DNA of 64,000 nucleotides from an uncultured Opitutaceae bacterium (GCA_937889545.1 CALAOT010000071.1:1-64000); one strand, 5' to 3'. Positions 16,297 through 31,191 are shown, numbered from the stretch's first letter. The notes: generated from the sequence alone by a model not told the origin. Program-made: numbers and translations.

Positions 16297-17781
16297 CTAG
16301 GGCAGGTCCGTCTGGCCCATGAGGTAGCGGTCGCACTCGCGTGCGGCGCCACGGCCCTCGTTGATAGCCCAGACCACCAGGCTCTGCCCGCGGCGGCAGT
16401 CGCCGGCCGCGAACACGCCCGGCAGGCTGGTCGCGTATTTCTCGTACTCGGCCCTGACATTGCTGCGGGCGTCGCAGGCCACGCCCATCTCCTTGAGGAG
16501 GGGCTGCTCGGGCCCGAGGAAGCCCATCGCAAGCAGCACGAGCTGCGCGGGGCGCACGCCTTCGGTGCCGGGCAGCTCCCTCGGCACGAATTGCCCCTGC
16601 CCGTTCCTCTCCCATTCGACCTGGACGGTGACGAGGTCTTTGACCCGCGCCCCGGCGTCGGCCCCGAACTTCTTCACCGTGGTGAGATACACCCGAGGGT
16701 CGGCGCCGAACCGGGCGGCAGCCTCCTCCTGGCCGTAGTCCAGCCTGTGGACCTTGGGCCATTCGGGCCACGGGTTGTCGGCGGCGCGCTCCGCCGGAGG
16801 CCGGGGCAGGATCTCGATCTGCACGAGGCTCCGGCAGCCGTGGCGCATGGCCGTTCCGACGCAGTCGGTCCCGGTGTCGCCTCCTCCGATCACGACGACG
16901 TCCTTACCGCGCGCATGGATGGGGCTGCCGTCCGGGTTTCCGGCGAGCACCGCTGCCGTGTTGGCGCTGAGGAACTCCATGGCGAAATGGACGCCGCCCA
17001 GACCGCGGCCCTCCACCGGCAGATCGCGCGGCTGGGTGGCGCCGGTGCAGATGACCGTCGCGCTATATTCCTTCAGGAAGATCTGGGGCTCCACGTTTTC
17101 GCCTACGTTGGCTTTGCAGATGAACTTGACGCCCTCCTGCTCCATGAGCCGGATGCGGCGGAGCACGACCTCCTTCTTGTCGAGCTTCATGTTGGGGATG
17201 CCGTACATGAGCAGCCCGCCCGGAAGGTCGGCGCGCTCGAAGACCGTGACGGCATGCCCGGCGCGGTTGAGCTGCGCGGCCGCGGAAAGGCCGGCCGGAC
17301 CGGATCCGACGACCGCGACTCTCTTTCCGGTCCGCACGCGGGGGGCCTCGGGCACCACCCAGCCCTCGGCCCATCCCTGGTCGATGATCGCGCACTCGAT
17401 GTTCTTGATCGTCACCGGCGTGCTGTTGATTCCGAGCACGCACGAGCCCTCGCAGGGGGCCGGGCAGACGCGGCCGGTGAACTCGGGGAAATTGTTCGTC
17501 CGGTGCAGGCGGTTGAGCGCCTCGCGCCAGAGCCCCCGGAAGACCAGGTCGTTCCATTCGGGGATCAGGTTGTTGATCGGACAGCCCGAGGCCATCCCGC
17601 CCAGGAGCCTGCCGGTGTGGCAAAAGGGGACGCCGCAGTCCATGCACCGCGCGCCCTGCTGGCGGAGCTTCTCCTCCCCCATGTGGTGGTGGAACTCCTT
17701 CCAGTCGTTCACGCGCTTGAGCGGCGGCCGGTCCGCGGGCAGCTCGCGCAGGTATTCGAGGAATCCAGTTGGCTTGCCCAT
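16297..17781 (-). CDS. gltD: Glutamate synthase small subunit
   Basis: NADPH-dependent small subunit (494 residues) of glutamate synthase; it passes electrons to GltB. The N-terminal iron-sulfur domain has [12 protein letters not shown] followed by [15 protein letters not shown], supplying Cys for two 4Fe-4S clusters. The FAD motif is [17 protein letters not shown], and the NADPH motif is [21 protein letters not shown]. The C-terminal [19 protein letters not shown] binds FAD. Length is typical. It lies 36 bp downstream of gltB on the same strand, in gltB-gltD order. Confidence 0.96.
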   Translation of the reverse strand: MGKPTGFLEYLRELPADRPPLKRVNDWKEFHHHMGEEKLRQQGARCMDCGVPFCHTGRLLGGMASGCPINNLIPEWNDLVFRGLWREALNRLHRTNNFPEFTGRVCPAPCEGSCVLGINSTPVTIKNIECAIIDQGWAEGWVVPEAPRVRTGKRVAVVGSGPAGLSAAAQLNRAGHAVTVFERADLPGGLLMYGIPNMKLDKKEVVLRRIRLMEQEGVKFICKANVGENVEPQIFLKEYSATVICTGATQPRDLPVEGRGLGGVHFAMEFLSANTAAVLAGNPDGSPIHARGKDVVVIGGGDTGTDCVGTAMRHGCRSLVQIEILPRPPAERAADNPWPEWPKVHRLDYGQEEAAARFGADPRVYLTTVKKFGADAGARVKDLVTVQVEWERNGQGQFVPRELPGTEGVRPAQLVLLAMGFLGPEQPLLKEMGVACDARSNVRAEYEKYATSLPGVFAAGDCRRGQSLVVWAINEGRGAARECDRYLMGQTDLP

Positions 17782-17817
17782 TGTGCTAGGTCGGTGTCGG
17801 GGTTGAGCTCGCGGACG

Positions 17818-22452
<4,635 letters not shown>

Positions 22453-22536
22453 TGCGGGGAGGAGGGTTCCTCAGGCTCCGAGCATAATCGGAGCCAAGTT
22501 GGGTTTGGAAGGTGTTACCGGCGGTGGCGCGTGCGC

Positions 22537-22572
22537 AAAAAAAGGGCCGTTCTCGTTCTTCGAGAGCGGCCC
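22537..22572 (-). terminator. Rho-independent terminator after the glutaredoxin gene
   Basis: Read on the minus strand, a 12-bp GC-rich stem (22572-22561 with 22555-22544, one G:U pair) closes a five-base loop. It is followed by seven T residues (22543-22537). It lies 30 bp after the glutaredoxin stop and before gltB, so it should separate the two transcripts. Confidence 0.85.
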
Positions 22573-22601
22573 GTGATTAGAGGTTCGGAATGCTCCCGGC
22601 G

Positions 22602-22937
22602 TCAAAAAAAGCGGATCGTTTTGGTCGCCATCTTGGCGTGGTCCTCGTCCGAACAGCCTGCGTTCGTTGGGGCGCCTGTAGCGGCCTCAGTCGGTTTGAC
22701 CAGCTCGTTGCTCAGGAGGTAATTCTCAAGTTCCTCGCCGGACACGTCGGCCAGCATCACCCCGTCGACCTCGACGCAGGGGGACAGGGGCTGGCCCGAC
22801 TTGCGCACCATCTCCGCATAGCTCGCGCGGTCCCCGATGATGTCGATGTCATCGTATTCGAGGCCGTACTTGCCAAGGATGGCGCGGACGCCGTTGGACC
22901 ACCCGCAGCTGGGCTTGAGATAGGCTTTGATTATCAT
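22602..22937 (-). CDS. Monothiol-type glutaredoxin
   Basis: A 111-residue thioredoxin-fold protein. The active site reads PSCGWSNG (Cys-Gly-Trp-Ser), so only the first cysteine is present. Later elements fit the fold: QPLSPCVEVDG with the cis-Pro-like turn and DVSGEELENYL. The start at 22937 (MIIKAYLKPSCG) gives a normal beginning; a longer frame upstream is unlikely. Bacillithiol genes elsewhere in the window make a link to low-molecular-weight thiol chemistry possible, but this is inference. A Cys-containing tail (about residues 75-111) extends beyond the core. Confidence 0.8.
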   Translation of the reverse strand: MIIKAYLKPSCGWSNGVRAILGKYGLEYDDIDIIGDRASYAEMVRKSGQPLSPCVEVDGVMLADVSGEELENYLLSNELVKPTEAATGAPTNAGCSDEDHAKMATKTIRFF

Positions 22938-23095
22938 TCGCGGACAATAGGCTCGGACAGAGCCGGCGGCAAGGTATAGGGCGCGATTTGCCGCGATCAA
23001 GCCTCGTCTTTGGAATTTTTAGGCGGATTTTACGCGGGTTCTCGCCGGTTTTGAATTCTTGCGGGCAACGGAGGAGCCCGCTGATATCCGGCGCC

Positions 23096-23452
23096 ATGTC
23101 CAAAGTCATTCTCCTGCTCATCGGTTCCAACGTGTTCATGACAGTGGCATGGTACGGGCACCTGAAGCTTCGGTGGCTGGAGGGCCGGCCGGTCTTCGCC
23201 GCCATCCTGATCTCCTGGGGCATCGCATTCTTCGAATATTGCCTCCAGGTCCCCGCCAACCGCCTAGGCTACATTAACGAGCATCTCACTGGCTACCAAC
23301 TCAAGGTCATCCAGGAGGTGATCACGCTGCTGGTCTTCATCGTGTTCGCCTGGCTCGTCCTCAAGGAGCGGCTCACTTGGAACTACGCCGCGAGCTTCGG
23401 CTGCATCATCCTCGCGGTGTACTTTGCGACCGCGTTCAGGCCGCCGGCGTAG
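23096..23452 (+). CDS. DUF486 small membrane protein
   Basis: A 118-residue protein with four hydrophobic helices. Family features are WYGHLKLR near residue 20, SWGIAFFEYCLQVPANRLGY in the middle, and the EVITLLVFIVFAWLVLKE segment ahead of the last helix. These match DUF486, a relative of the drug/metabolite transporter fold. A substrate is not known. The start follows a GGAG-like site about 25 bp upstream that is poorly spaced; MSKVILLLIG is the natural N-terminus. Confidence 0.85.
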   Translation: MSKVILLLIGSNVFMTVAWYGHLKLRWLEGRPVFAAILISWGIAFFEYCLQVPANRLGYINEHLTGYQLKVIQEVITLLVFIVFAWLVLKERLTWNYAASFGCIILAVYFATAFRPPA

Positions 23453-23609
23453 CGCCGGCTCCTGCGCGGGCATGAACCTTCCCGTCGAAGCGAAGAGCCG
23501 GCACGCCTTGGCGTCCGATGGGATCGCCCGGGCGCCCAAGGCGGCGGGCGCCGGGTCGCTCACCGTGAACTCGACGCTGGCCCCGGGTTCGTGGTAGTCA
23601 TCGGGCGCC

Positions 23610-24944
23610 ATGCCGAAGAATACCCGCCCCCAATATTTCAACGTTCCGCAGATCCGATTCGAAGGCCCCCGGTCCACGAATCCGCTGGCGTTCAGGCACT
23701 ATGACCCCTCGGAGTCGATCGATGGCGTCACGCTCAAGAACCGCATGCGGTTCTCGATCGCCTACTGGCATTCGTTCCGGGGCGTCGGAGGCGATCCCTT
23801 CGGCCCCGGCACGATTAGGCGGCCCTGGGAGGAGGGCAGGGACGCCATCTCCGTCGCGAAGCGCCGGATGGACGCGGCGTTCGAGTTCTTCGTCAAGGTC
23901 GAGGCGCCGTTCTGGTGCTTTCACGACCGGGACATCGCCCCCGAGGGCGCGACGCTCGCCGAGACGAACCGCAACCTCGATAGCCTTGTCGCCCACGCGA
24001 AGGCGCTGCAGAAGGCGACCGGCGTGCGGCTGCTCTGGGGGACGGCCAACCTGTTCTCCAACCGGCGCTACATGTGCGGCGCCGCCACGAACCCCGATGC
24101 GCACGTGTTCGCCTACGCCGCCGCGCAGGTGAAGAAGGCGCTCGAGGTCACCCAGGAGCTGGGCGGGGACGGCTACACGTTCTGGGGCGGGCGCGAGGGC
24201 TACGAGACCCTGCTCAACACCGACATGAAGCGGGAGCAGGAGCATCTCGCCAGGTTCTTGCACATGGCGGTCGCCTACGCCAGGAGCATCGGGTTCAAGG
24301 GGCAGTTCTACATCGAGCCGAAACCCAAGGAGCCGACGAAGCACCAGTACGACTTCGACGTAGCCAGCGGGATCGCCTTCCTGCGGACCTTCGGCCTCGA
24401 GAAGCACCTCAAGTTCAACATCGAGACGAACCACGCGACCCTCGCCGGGCACTCGTTCCAGCACGAGATCGAGGTAGCCGCGTCCCAGGGGCTCCTAGGC
24501 TCCGTCGACGCGAACGCCGGCGACACGCTCCTCGGCTGGGACACGGACCAGTTCAACACGGACGTAAAGGAGACCACGCTCGCCATGGTCTCGATCCTGC
24601 GCGCGGGGGGCCTCGGGAAGGGCGGGTTCAACTTCGACGCGAAGCTGCGCCGCCCGTCCATCGACCCGGAGGACCTTTTTTACGCCCACATCGGCGGCAT
24701 GGACACCTTCGCTCTCGCGTTCAAGATCGCGCGCCGGATCATCGCCGACGGCGAGCTCGGGGGCTTCGTGGCGGACCGGTACTCGAGCTACGACTCCGGT
24801 TTCGGCCGTGACATAGAGAAGGGCAGGGTCGGGTTCCGGGACCTCGAGAAGCTCGTCCTCTCCAAGCTTGGCGAGCCGGTGCCGCGGAGCGGCCGCCAGG
24901 AATACCTTGAGAACCTGATCAACCGGTACGTGGACGGCCCATGA
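23610..24944 (+). CDS. xylA: Xylose isomerase
   Basis: Interconverts D-xylose and D-xylulose. It has 444 residues, the class II length. The catalytic His lies in [37 protein letters not shown] carries the metal-binding Glu, [18 protein letters not shown] the second metal cluster, and [19 protein letters not shown] the Asp-rich metal site. It overlaps xylB by ATGA, giving a two-gene operon. The ATG at 23610 begins [19 protein letters not shown], typical for the family. Confidence 0.96.
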   Translation: MPKNTRPQYFNVPQIRFEGPRSTNPLAFRHYDPSESIDGVTLKNRMRFSIAYWHSFRGVGGDPFGPGTIRRPWEEGRDAISVAKRRMDAAFEFFVKVEAPFWCFHDRDIAPEGATLAETNRNLDSLVAHAKALQKATGVRLLWGTANLFSNRRYMCGAATNPDAHVFAYAAAQVKKALEVTQELGGDGYTFWGGREGYETLLNTDMKREQEHLARFLHMAVAYARSIGFKGQFYIEPKPKEPTKHQYDFDVASGIAFLRTFGLEKHLKFNIETNHATLAGHSFQHEIEVAASQGLLGSVDANAGDTLLGWDTDQFNTDVKETTLAMVSILRAGGLGKGGFNFDAKLRRPSIDPEDLFYAHIGGMDTFALAFKIARRIIADGELGGFVADRYSSYDSGFGRDIEKGRVGFRDLEKLVLSKLGEPVPRSGRQEYLENLINRYVDGP

Positions 24945-26440
24945 GCCTCTACATCGGGGTCGACAGCGGGACCCAGAGCGTCAAGGCCGTCGCGCTCGAC
25001 CTCGAGACGGGCCTCGTGGCGGTGGAGGCGCGCTTTTCGCACCGGCTGATCCCGGGCCTTCCCCCGGGCCACATGGAGCAGCATCCGCAGGAGTGGGTGG
25101 CCGCCATGGATTCCGCCATAGGCGAGGTCGCTTCGCGCATCGACCGCTCGCGCGTGCGCGGGATCGGGGTGTCCGGGCAGCAGCACGGCTTTGTCCCGCT
25201 GGACGCGGACGGGGGTGTAATCCGCCCGGCGAAACTCTGGTGCGACACGAGCACGGCGCCGGAATGCGCGATCCTGACGCGCAAGCTTGGCGGCCGCGCG
25301 GCCGTCATCCGCCGGACTGGGCTGCCGTTCCTTCCGGGCTACACCGCGCCCAAGGTGCTGTGGCTGAAAAGGCATGAGCCGGCCAGCTTCAGGCGGCTGA
25401 GGCACATCCTGCTGCCGCACGACTACCTCAACCTGCACCTGACCGGCAGCTACTTCATGGAGTTCGGCGACGCCTCCGGGACGGGATTCCTGGACGTGAG
25501 GAGGCGCGCCTGGTCCGCGGCAGCCACGACCGCCGTGGACGCCCGCGTGGCCGACTGCCTGCCCGCGGTCTCCGCCTCGCACGAGAGCTGCGGAACCCTG
25601 AGGCCCGCTCTCGCCGCGCGCTACGGGTTCCCGGCGGGAACGGTCGTGAGCGCGGGGGGCGGCGACAACATGATGGGCGCGATCGGGACCGGCAACGTGG
25701 CACCGGGCGCCGTCACGGCGAGCTTCGGCACGAGCGGGACCATCTATGCCTTCGCGCGCAGGCCCGTCGTCGATCCATCGGGCGACATCGCGGCATTCTG
25801 CTCGTCGACGGGGGGATGGCTCCCGCTCCTGTGCACGATGAACGTCACCGGGGTCACCGAGCGGGTCAGGGCGCTTTTCGGCTGGAGCCTTGAGGACCTC
25901 GAGGGGGCCGCGGCCGGCGTCCCGGCGGGCTCGGACGGGCTCACCCTCCTCCCGTACCTCGACGGGGAGCGGACACCCAACCTGCCGAAGGGCGCGGGGG
26001 TGTACTTCGGGCTCGACCGGACGACGCTCGCGCGGGGGCACCTCGCCCGAGCCGCCATCGAGGGCACCACGCTCGGGATGAACTACGGATTGCGCCGGCT
26101 CTGCGCGCTCGGGGTCAGGCCGAGGGAGATCCGGCTCACGGGCGGCGGGGCGCGCTCGCCGCTTTGGCGGCAGATCGCCGCCGATGTCTTCGGCGTCTCC
26201 GTCGTCGCGATGGCGCAGGACGAGAGCGCCGCGCTTGGCGGCGCCCTGCAGGCGGCCTGGTGCGATTCGCCCGGCCGCGGCTCCGGCGCCGCGCTCGCGA
26301 AGCTGTGCAGCCGTTGCGTTTCCGTGGACGAGTCGACGCGATGCGTCCCCGACAGGGGCCGCAGCGCGCTCTACCGCCGGCGCCAGCTCTTCCACGACCG
26401 CCTGGGAGCCGACCTGCGGGGCGCGTTCGACGCGCGCTAG
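24941..26440 (+). CDS. xylB: Xylulokinase
   Basis: FGGY-family sugar kinase of 499 residues that phosphorylates D-xylulose. The front has [19 protein letters not shown], the phosphate-binding DxGTxS-type loop. [15 protein letters not shown] contacts the substrate (GQQHG is the xylulokinase signature), and [11 protein letters not shown] follows. The catalytic Asp is in [15 protein letters not shown]. The C-terminal [20 protein letters not shown] is the FGGY ATP-binding signature. It overlaps xylA by 4 bp. The SRAP gene follows 22 bp downstream. Confidence 0.96.
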   Translation: MSLYIGVDSGTQSVKAVALDLETGLVAVEARFSHRLIPGLPPGHMEQHPQEWVAAMDSAIGEVASRIDRSRVRGIGVSGQQHGFVPLDADGGVIRPAKLWCDTSTAPECAILTRKLGGRAAVIRRTGLPFLPGYTAPKVLWLKRHEPASFRRLRHILLPHDYLNLHLTGSYFMEFGDASGTGFLDVRRRAWSAAATTAVDARVADCLPAVSASHESCGTLRPALAARYGFPAGTVVSAGGGDNMMGAIGTGNVAPGAVTASFGTSGTIYAFARRPVVDPSGDIAAFCSSTGGWLPLLCTMNVTGVTERVRALFGWSLEDLEGAAAGVPAGSDGLTLLPYLDGERTPNLPKGAGVYFGLDRTTLARGHLARAAIEGTTLGMNYGLRRLCALGVRPREIRLTGGGARSPLWRQIAADVFGVSVVAMAQDESAALGGALQAAWCDSPGRGSGAALAKLCSRCVSVDESTRCVPDRGRSALYRRRQLFHDRLGADLRGAFDAR

Positions 26441-26462
26441 GAAAGGAGGGGAGGCCCGCCTC

Positions 26463-27167
26463 ATGTGCGTTCGCTACACGCTCCACAAGAGCGACGCCGC
26501 CCTCGGCGCGATCTCAAGGGCGCTCGGCGCCCCGCTGGAGGCTCCCGATTGGGCGGGCCCCCGCTTCAATGTTTCGCTTGCGAGCACCATGCCCGTCGTC
26601 GCGTGCGGGGCGGGGCAGCCCGGCGTGCGGGCCATGAGGTGGGGGCTTGTGCCCTTCGGCGAGCGCGGCAAATCCCGGCCGCAGCTCCATGCGAACGCGA
26701 GGTCCGAGACGGCGGCCACGCTCCCCGCTTTCCGGCGGGGCACCGCGGAGAGGCGCTGCCTCGTCCCGGCGAACGGGTTCTATGAGTGGATGAGAAGCGG
26801 CGGGGTGAAGCGGCCGCATCTCTTCACGCTCCGGGACGAGGAGCCCTTCGCGTTCGCAGGGATCTGGGATCCGGCCGCGGGGCAGTTGCCGGAGACGTAC
26901 TGCATCCTCACGACCGAGCCCAACGAGCTCGTCGCCCGGGTCCACAACCGGATGCCTGTGATACTCACCGCCGAGACAATGCCGCGCTGGCTCGGCGACC
27001 GGCCCCTCGCCGCGGAGGAGCTCAGGCTTCTCGTCCGCCCGATAGCGGCCGAGCGGATGGCGTCCCGCCCCGTGAGCCGGTTCGTCAGCAACAGCCGGAA
27101 CGAGGGCCCCGGGTGCCTGGACCCTCCCGACGAGGCACCCCCGGAGCCCGAGTTCGACTTCGCGTAG
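26463..27167 (+). CDS. SRAP-domain (YedK/HMCES) DNA-damage protein
   Basis: A 234-residue protein that forms a covalent thiazolidine link with abasic sites in single-stranded DNA. The catalytic Cys2 follows the initiator Met (MCVRY), which fixes the start, supported by the GGAGGGGAGG stretch just upstream. Other family motifs are AARSETAATLPAF-like NARSET, VPANGFYEWMR with the catalytic Glu, and VHNRMPVIL with the His. It sits after xylB, but its function is unrelated. No LexA-type palindrome is seen directly ahead of it. Confidence 0.93.
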   Translation: MCVRYTLHKSDAALGAISRALGAPLEAPDWAGPRFNVSLASTMPVVACGAGQPGVRAMRWGLVPFGERGKSRPQLHANARSETAATLPAFRRGTAERRCLVPANGFYEWMRSGGVKRPHLFTLRDEEPFAFAGIWDPAAGQLPETYCILTTEPNELVARVHNRMPVILTAETMPRWLGDRPLAAEELRLLVRPIAAERMASRPVSRFVSNSRNEGPGCLDPPDEAPPEPEFDFA

Positions 27168-27286
27168 CTTGCGGCGGGTCGCGTCCGGCGCCCGTTGGGC
27201 CCCGGGCCGTTCCGAAGGGGGGCCCGCCAGCGTATTTAATTGCCTTGTGAGTGGATGCGGATTCTAGACTGCACCGAATTTCACCG

Positions 27287-28063
27287 ATGCAATGGTACTA
27301 CGCGAACGACGGGCAGCGCCAGGGACCCGTTTCCCAGGAGGATTTTGAAAGGTTGGTGCGCGACGGGGTGATCCGGGAGAACACCCTCGTCTGGACAAGC
27401 GGCATGCCGGACTGGCGCCCGTACGCCAGCGTTGCCGGGAGTCCCGCCCCCGCGGACGGGCCGCAGGTCGACGCTGACACGGCGATCTGCGCCGTCAGCG
27501 GCAAGCGGTATCCGAAGCGCGAGATGGTCCAGTACGAGGGCAAGTGGATAAGCGCGGAGCACCGCGATGAATACTTCCAGCGCCTGCGCGAGGGCGTCGC
27601 ACAGCCAGGGCAGTTCGAGTACGGCGGCTTCGGTCTGCGCTTCGTCGCGAAGTTCATCGACGGGATCGTGCTCTTCCTGGCCGGCCTGGCGGTCAACATG
27701 ACCGTTGCGGCGATTCTCTTCGGGACCCCAAATTACTTTGGCCGAGCACTGATGGCGGTCAGCGCGCACCAGCGCCTGGTATTCCAGGCGATCACGATCC
27801 CGTCCGGCATGGTATTGGCGATAGCCTACGCGTGTTTCTTCATTTCGCGCTGGGATGCCACGCCCGGGAAGATGGTGATGGGGTTGAAGATCGTCCGCTC
27901 CGACGGCGCAAAACTGTCGATCGGTCGCATTGTGGGGCGGTACTTTGCGGAATGGGTGAGCGGCATAATCCTGTTCATAGGCTACTTGATGGTGATCTTT
28001 GACGACGAACGCCGCGCGCTTCACGACCGCATCTGCGACACCCGCGTTATCAAGGAGAAATGA
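27287..28063 (+). CDS. GYF_2-RDD membrane protein
   Basis: A 258-residue protein. Residues 1-50 form a GYF_2 domain (WYYANDGQRQGPVSQEDF ... LVWTSGMPDW), a module thought to bind proline-rich peptides. Residues about 55-110 form a linker with a paired motif (AICAVSGKRYPKREMVQYEG). The C-terminal half is an RDD domain: FGLRFVAKFIDGIVLF, then WDATPGKMVMGLKIV and a last helix before DDERRALHDRICDTRVI, with the RDD-type Arg and Asp residues. It opens the ten-gene operon and overlaps the next start by ATGA. A short-chain transport or membrane-protein assembly role is possible. Confidence 0.87.
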   Translation: MQWYYANDGQRQGPVSQEDFERLVRDGVIRENTLVWTSGMPDWRPYASVAGSPAPADGPQVDADTAICAVSGKRYPKREMVQYEGKWISAEHRDEYFQRLREGVAQPGQFEYGGFGLRFVAKFIDGIVLFLAGLAVNMTVAAILFGTPNYFGRALMAVSAHQRLVFQAITIPSGMVLAIAYACFFISRWDATPGKMVMGLKIVRSDGAKLSIGRIVGRYFAEWVSGIILFIGYLMVIFDDERRALHDRICDTRVIKEK

Positions 28064-28638
28064 CCATTGGCGCCGAGCTGCCCTGTCCAAGCTGCGGGCG
28101 CTTGCTGGATTCGCTGGCATGGCACGATGCCGAAAGCGGCTCGTGCCGCAATTGCAGGGTCCATTTCGAGTTTGTGGGGTTTCCCGCGCTCAACGCCCGG
28201 CCCCAAAGGGCGGTGCCGAAGGCGGTCCTCGTCGCCGAACATGCGACGTGCTTCCACCACCCCGAGAACCAGGCCGAGGCCGTCTGCGAGGAGTGCGGCC
28301 GCTTCCTGTGCGCCGTCTGCGCGATCAGCTTCGCAGGGCGTCTTCTCTGCCCCGAGTGCATCCGGGCGGCGACGAAGAACGACATCAACTCCGTCGGCTC
28401 ACGCGTCCTCTACGACGGGATAGCGCTGTCGCTGGCAGCGCTGCCGCTGCTGATGTGGCCGGTCACCCTCGTGACGGCCCCCGTCGCTCTTGGCTCGGTC
28501 TTCGTCGGCTGGCGAAAGCCCCGCAGCCTCGTCGGGGGGGGCCGGCTGCGGTTCGTGGCCGCGGGGCTGATCGCGGTGGCGGAGATCGTCGGCTGGGTTT
28601 TCCTCTTCACCTTCCTCTGGCTGAGGAAGAAGAGATAG
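28060..28638 (+). CDS. Zinc-finger membrane protein of the MoxR operon
   Basis: A 192-residue protein. An N-terminal zinc ribbon is formed by CPSCG and CRNC (about residues 9-33). A second, B-box-like finger is at about 64-102: CFHHPENQAEAVCEECGRFLC, CAIS and CPEC. Two or more hydrophobic helices occupy about 120-187 before the final basic RKKR. The fingers would lie in the cytoplasm. No family name is certain. Overlaps the gene before it by 4 bp, and a related B-box protein is at 29177. Confidence 0.8.
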   Translation: MTIGAELPCPSCGRLLDSLAWHDAESGSCRNCRVHFEFVGFPALNARPQRAVPKAVLVAEHATCFHHPENQAEAVCEECGRFLCAVCAISFAGRLLCPECIRAATKNDINSVGSRVLYDGIALSLAALPLLMWPVTLVTAPVALGSVFVGWRKPRSLVGGGRLRFVAAGLIAVAEIVGWVFLFTFLWLRKKR

Positions 28639-28646
28639 GCGCCGTC

Positions 28647-29180
28647 ATGCCGAAGCCGCCGCGCATCTACGAGCGTCTGACCCGGCCCGCCACATCGGTC
28701 GCCAGCTACAAGAGCCTTTGGCTTGCCGCCGACCACCTGCTGATCGTCAGCTCGACGGGCTACACCGAGGATTACCAGCGGCTCCAGTTCAGCAATGTCA
28801 GGGGCTTCTTTGTCATCCCGTCCGTGCGAAGGCTGCTGTGGTCGATCCCCTGGGGCATCATGGCCCTGGTCAGCGCCGGGTTCCTGGGGACCACGCTCTA
28901 TTCCGGGCAGAGGCCTACCGTATCCGGATCCTTCCTGGCGGTTTCGGCAGTCCTCCTGTTGTGGAATCACCTGCTCGGGCCCAGTTGCTCCGTCTTCGTT
29001 GTTACCCGCGTGCAGACTGCGCGCCTGCCGTCGCTGGTGCGCCGGCGCAAGGCCCGCAGGGTGCTCGCCCGGTTGCAGCCGATCATTGCGGGCTTTCAGG
29101 CCGGCGTGGCCCCGGCCCAGGAAGCTGCGCCGGCGAGCATCCCGCAAGACGGGACCGCGGGGCCGCCGCCGATTGCGTGA
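28647..29180 (+). CDS. Hypothetical membrane protein
   Basis: A 177-residue protein not assigned to a family. It has an N-terminal strand-rich soluble part (YKSLWLAADHLLIVSSTGYTEDYQRL), two hydrophobic helices at about 65-115, then a short basic region (VRRRKARRVLARLQ) and an Ala/Pro-rich end. The fold could resemble a small PH-like domain followed by a helical hairpin, which is speculative. It sits between two zinc-finger genes; the next gene's GTG overlaps its stop. Confidence 0.72.
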   Translation: MPKPPRIYERLTRPATSVASYKSLWLAADHLLIVSSTGYTEDYQRLQFSNVRGFFVIPSVRRLLWSIPWGIMALVSAGFLGTTLYSGQRPTVSGSFLAVSAVLLLWNHLLGPSCSVFVVTRVQTARLPSLVRRRKARRVLARLQPIIAGFQAGVAPAQEAAPASIPQDGTAGPPPIA

Positions 29181-29545
29181 GCACCCCCCCGCCGAGTCCC
29201 GACCGTCCCGGGCGGGTCGCCGTCCAGATTCACACGCAGCGCTGTGCCCGCCACTCCGGCCGCGAGGCAGCCGCCCGCTGCCCATCCTGCGGCGGATTCT
29301 TCTGCCGCGAATGCGTGGTCGAGCATGAGGGCAGGCTCCTCTGCGCGCCCTGTCTGGCAAAACAGGTCGGCGGCGGCGGAATGCGCCGCAGGCGCTGGCT
29401 GGCGGTCCGCCGCCAGCTCGCGCTGGCCGCGGCGGTGCTTGCCGCCGGGCTTGTGTTCTACGCGCTGGGTTCTCTGCTGCTGAATGTGCCTCCGGACTTT
29501 CATGAGGGCACGATCTGGGGCGCCAAGACGGGCAAACTGCCGTGA
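29177..29545 (+). CDS. B-box-like zinc-finger protein with one membrane helix
   Basis: A 122-residue protein starting at GTG 29177 (GTGA overlap with the gene before). Residues about 23-62 carry CARHSGREAAARCPSCGGFFC, RECV and CAPC, a B-box-type pattern (Cys, His, Cys pairs) close to the second finger of the gene at 28060. A single transmembrane helix is at about 80-102 (LAAAVLAAGLVFYALGSLLL). It ends with a short extracytoplasmic tail. This is a paralogue-like pair within one operon. The stop overlaps the next GTG. Confidence 0.78.
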   Translation: MSTPPPSPDRPGRVAVQIHTQRCARHSGREAAARCPSCGGFFCRECVVEHEGRLLCAPCLAKQVGGGGMRRRRWLAVRRQLALAAAVLAAGLVFYALGSLLLNVPPDFHEGTIWGAKTGKLP

Positions 29546-31191
29546 ACGCAAGCCGCAGGCGCGCCACCGCCGGACCCAGCGCGATCGAGCTCATTGAGGA
29601 ATCGATGCACCTGCTGCGCGGCGTCCCCGCGGGCGCGCTTGCCGTCTACTACGCGGGCAGTGCGCCATTTGTCCTCGGCGTCCTCTTCTTCTGGGCCTAC
29701 ATGACGTGGTTCACGCCCCCGCCCGTGGTGAACGCGTGGGCGGCGGCCGGCCTTGTGGCCCTGTTCGCCGGAATGAAGGCGGCCCACGCAGAGTTTTGCG
29801 CGCGGCTGATGGCCCAGCGCATGGGCTCGGAGGCGCCGCCCCTGTCATGGGCGCGGCTATGCAGCCTCGCAGCCGGCCAGATGAGGATCCAGGCCTGGGG
29901 CCTCGTCCTGCTGCCCGTGGCGCTGGTCGCGACCGTGCCCTTCGGCTGGGTGTATGCCTACTTCCAGAATGTGAGCGCGCTCGGCGAGACGGAGGATGCC
30001 CATCAGTCGGCCGTCGACCAGGCGGAGCTCTGGCCCGGGCAGAACCATCTCGGCCTCCTGTTCATTTCGATCCTCGGGGCGACGGTGTGGGTGAACCTTG
30101 CGGCCGCATTCTGGCTCGCGCCATGGCTCGCAAACCACCTGCTTGGGGTCGAGAACGCCTTCGGCTTCTCCGGCTGGTGGCGGTTCAACACGACGTTTCT
30201 GGCCTCCGTCACGGGGATGGCCTGGCTCATCGTGGATCCCGTCGTGAAGGCGTTCTATACGCTGCGCTGCTTTTATGGCCGCGCCCGGGCCACGGGGGAG
30301 GACCTGCGGGTCCAGCTGCCGGCGCCCAGGGCCGCGACGGGCGCCGCTGGGCGCGCAATCGCGCTGCTGCTGCTGCTTGCGGCGTGGACGGGGGGCGTGC
30401 CCGGCGCCCACGCGTCCGAGGCCCCGAGGGCGGTGACATCCGTGAAGGCCGCGGACCTGGACGCCTCGATCGACGAGGTCCTCGCCGGCTCGGATTTTCA
30501 GTGGAGGCTGCGCCCGCCGGTGCGCGCGGACGACCTGACGGGAGACGGCCCGCTGAAGCATTTCGTGCGCCAGGGGGTTGAAATCCTCAAGGATCTCTGG
30601 AAGCGCGTCTGGCGGCTCTGCCTCAGAATCTACCACTGGCTGGCCCGGTGGTATCCCAAGGCCGGGGGCGAGCCCGAAGGCGGCGCCTCCTCGATTGGGG
30701 GGTCCGTGCTGAGGATGTTGCTGTATGCCTTTGGCGCGGCCGCGCTTGTCCTCATCGCCATCGTGGTGTCCCTGGTGCTGACCCGCCGCAGACGCCTCAA
30801 GAAAGTCGCGGTGGAGGCCCGGGGAGCCGCCCCGGTCGCGCCGGATCTCGAGGATGAGAGCAGTCATGCCGGCCAGCTGACGGCCGACGGATGGCTGGAG
30901 CTCGCCCGCTTCCAGATGGGGCGCGGAGAATGGCGGCTGGCATTGCGCGCGCTGTACCTCGCCACGCTCGCACGGCTGGCGGCCGAAGGGCTTCTGTCGC
31001 TCGCAAAGTTCAAGACCAACCTCGACTACGAGCGCGAGGCCGGGCGCCGTGCCATGGGGCGCGGGGAAATCGTCGCCCGGTTCGCCGCGCGCCGCGCCGC
31101 TTTCGAGGCTGTCTGGTATGGCAGGACTGAGCCCAGCGAGTCCGGCGCCCGCGACTGGCTGGTCGAGATGGAAAGGACGAGTCCGCAATGA
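29542..31191 (+). CDS. DUF4129 membrane protein
   Basis: A 549-residue protein. The N-terminal half carries about five hydrophobic helices. A hydrophobic stretch near 270-290 precedes a soluble loop, and another helix lies at about 395-415 (MLLYAFGAAALVLIAIVVSL). The C-terminal DUF4129 domain (about 440-545) reads ARFQMGRGEWRLALRALYLATLARL ... FAARRAAFEAVWYGRTEPSE. DUF4129 proteins habitually neighbour MoxR, DUF58 and DUF4350 genes. The GTG start overlaps the upstream stop; its own stop overlaps the DUF4350 start. Confidence 0.85.
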   Translation: MNASRRRATAGPSAIELIEESMHLLRGVPAGALAVYYAGSAPFVLGVLFFWAYMTWFTPPPVVNAWAAAGLVALFAGMKAAHAEFCARLMAQRMGSEAPPLSWARLCSLAAGQMRIQAWGLVLLPVALVATVPFGWVYAYFQNVSALGETEDAHQSAVDQAELWPGQNHLGLLFISILGATVWVNLAAAFWLAPWLANHLLGVENAFGFSGWWRFNTTFLASVTGMAWLIVDPVVKAFYTLRCFYGRARATGEDLRVQLPAPRAATGAAGRAIALLLLLAAWTGGVPGAHASEAPRAVTSVKAADLDASIDEVLAGSDFQWRLRPPVRADDLTGDGPLKHFVRQGVEILKDLWKRVWRLCLRIYHWLARWYPKAGGEPEGGASSIGGSVLRMLLYAFGAAALVLIAIVVSLVLTRRRRLKKVAVEARGAAPVAPDLEDESSHAGQLTADGWLELARFQMGRGEWRLALRALYLATLARLAAEGLLSLAKFKTNLDYEREAGRRAMGRGEIVARFAARRAAFEAVWYGRTEPSESGARDWLVEMERTSPQ

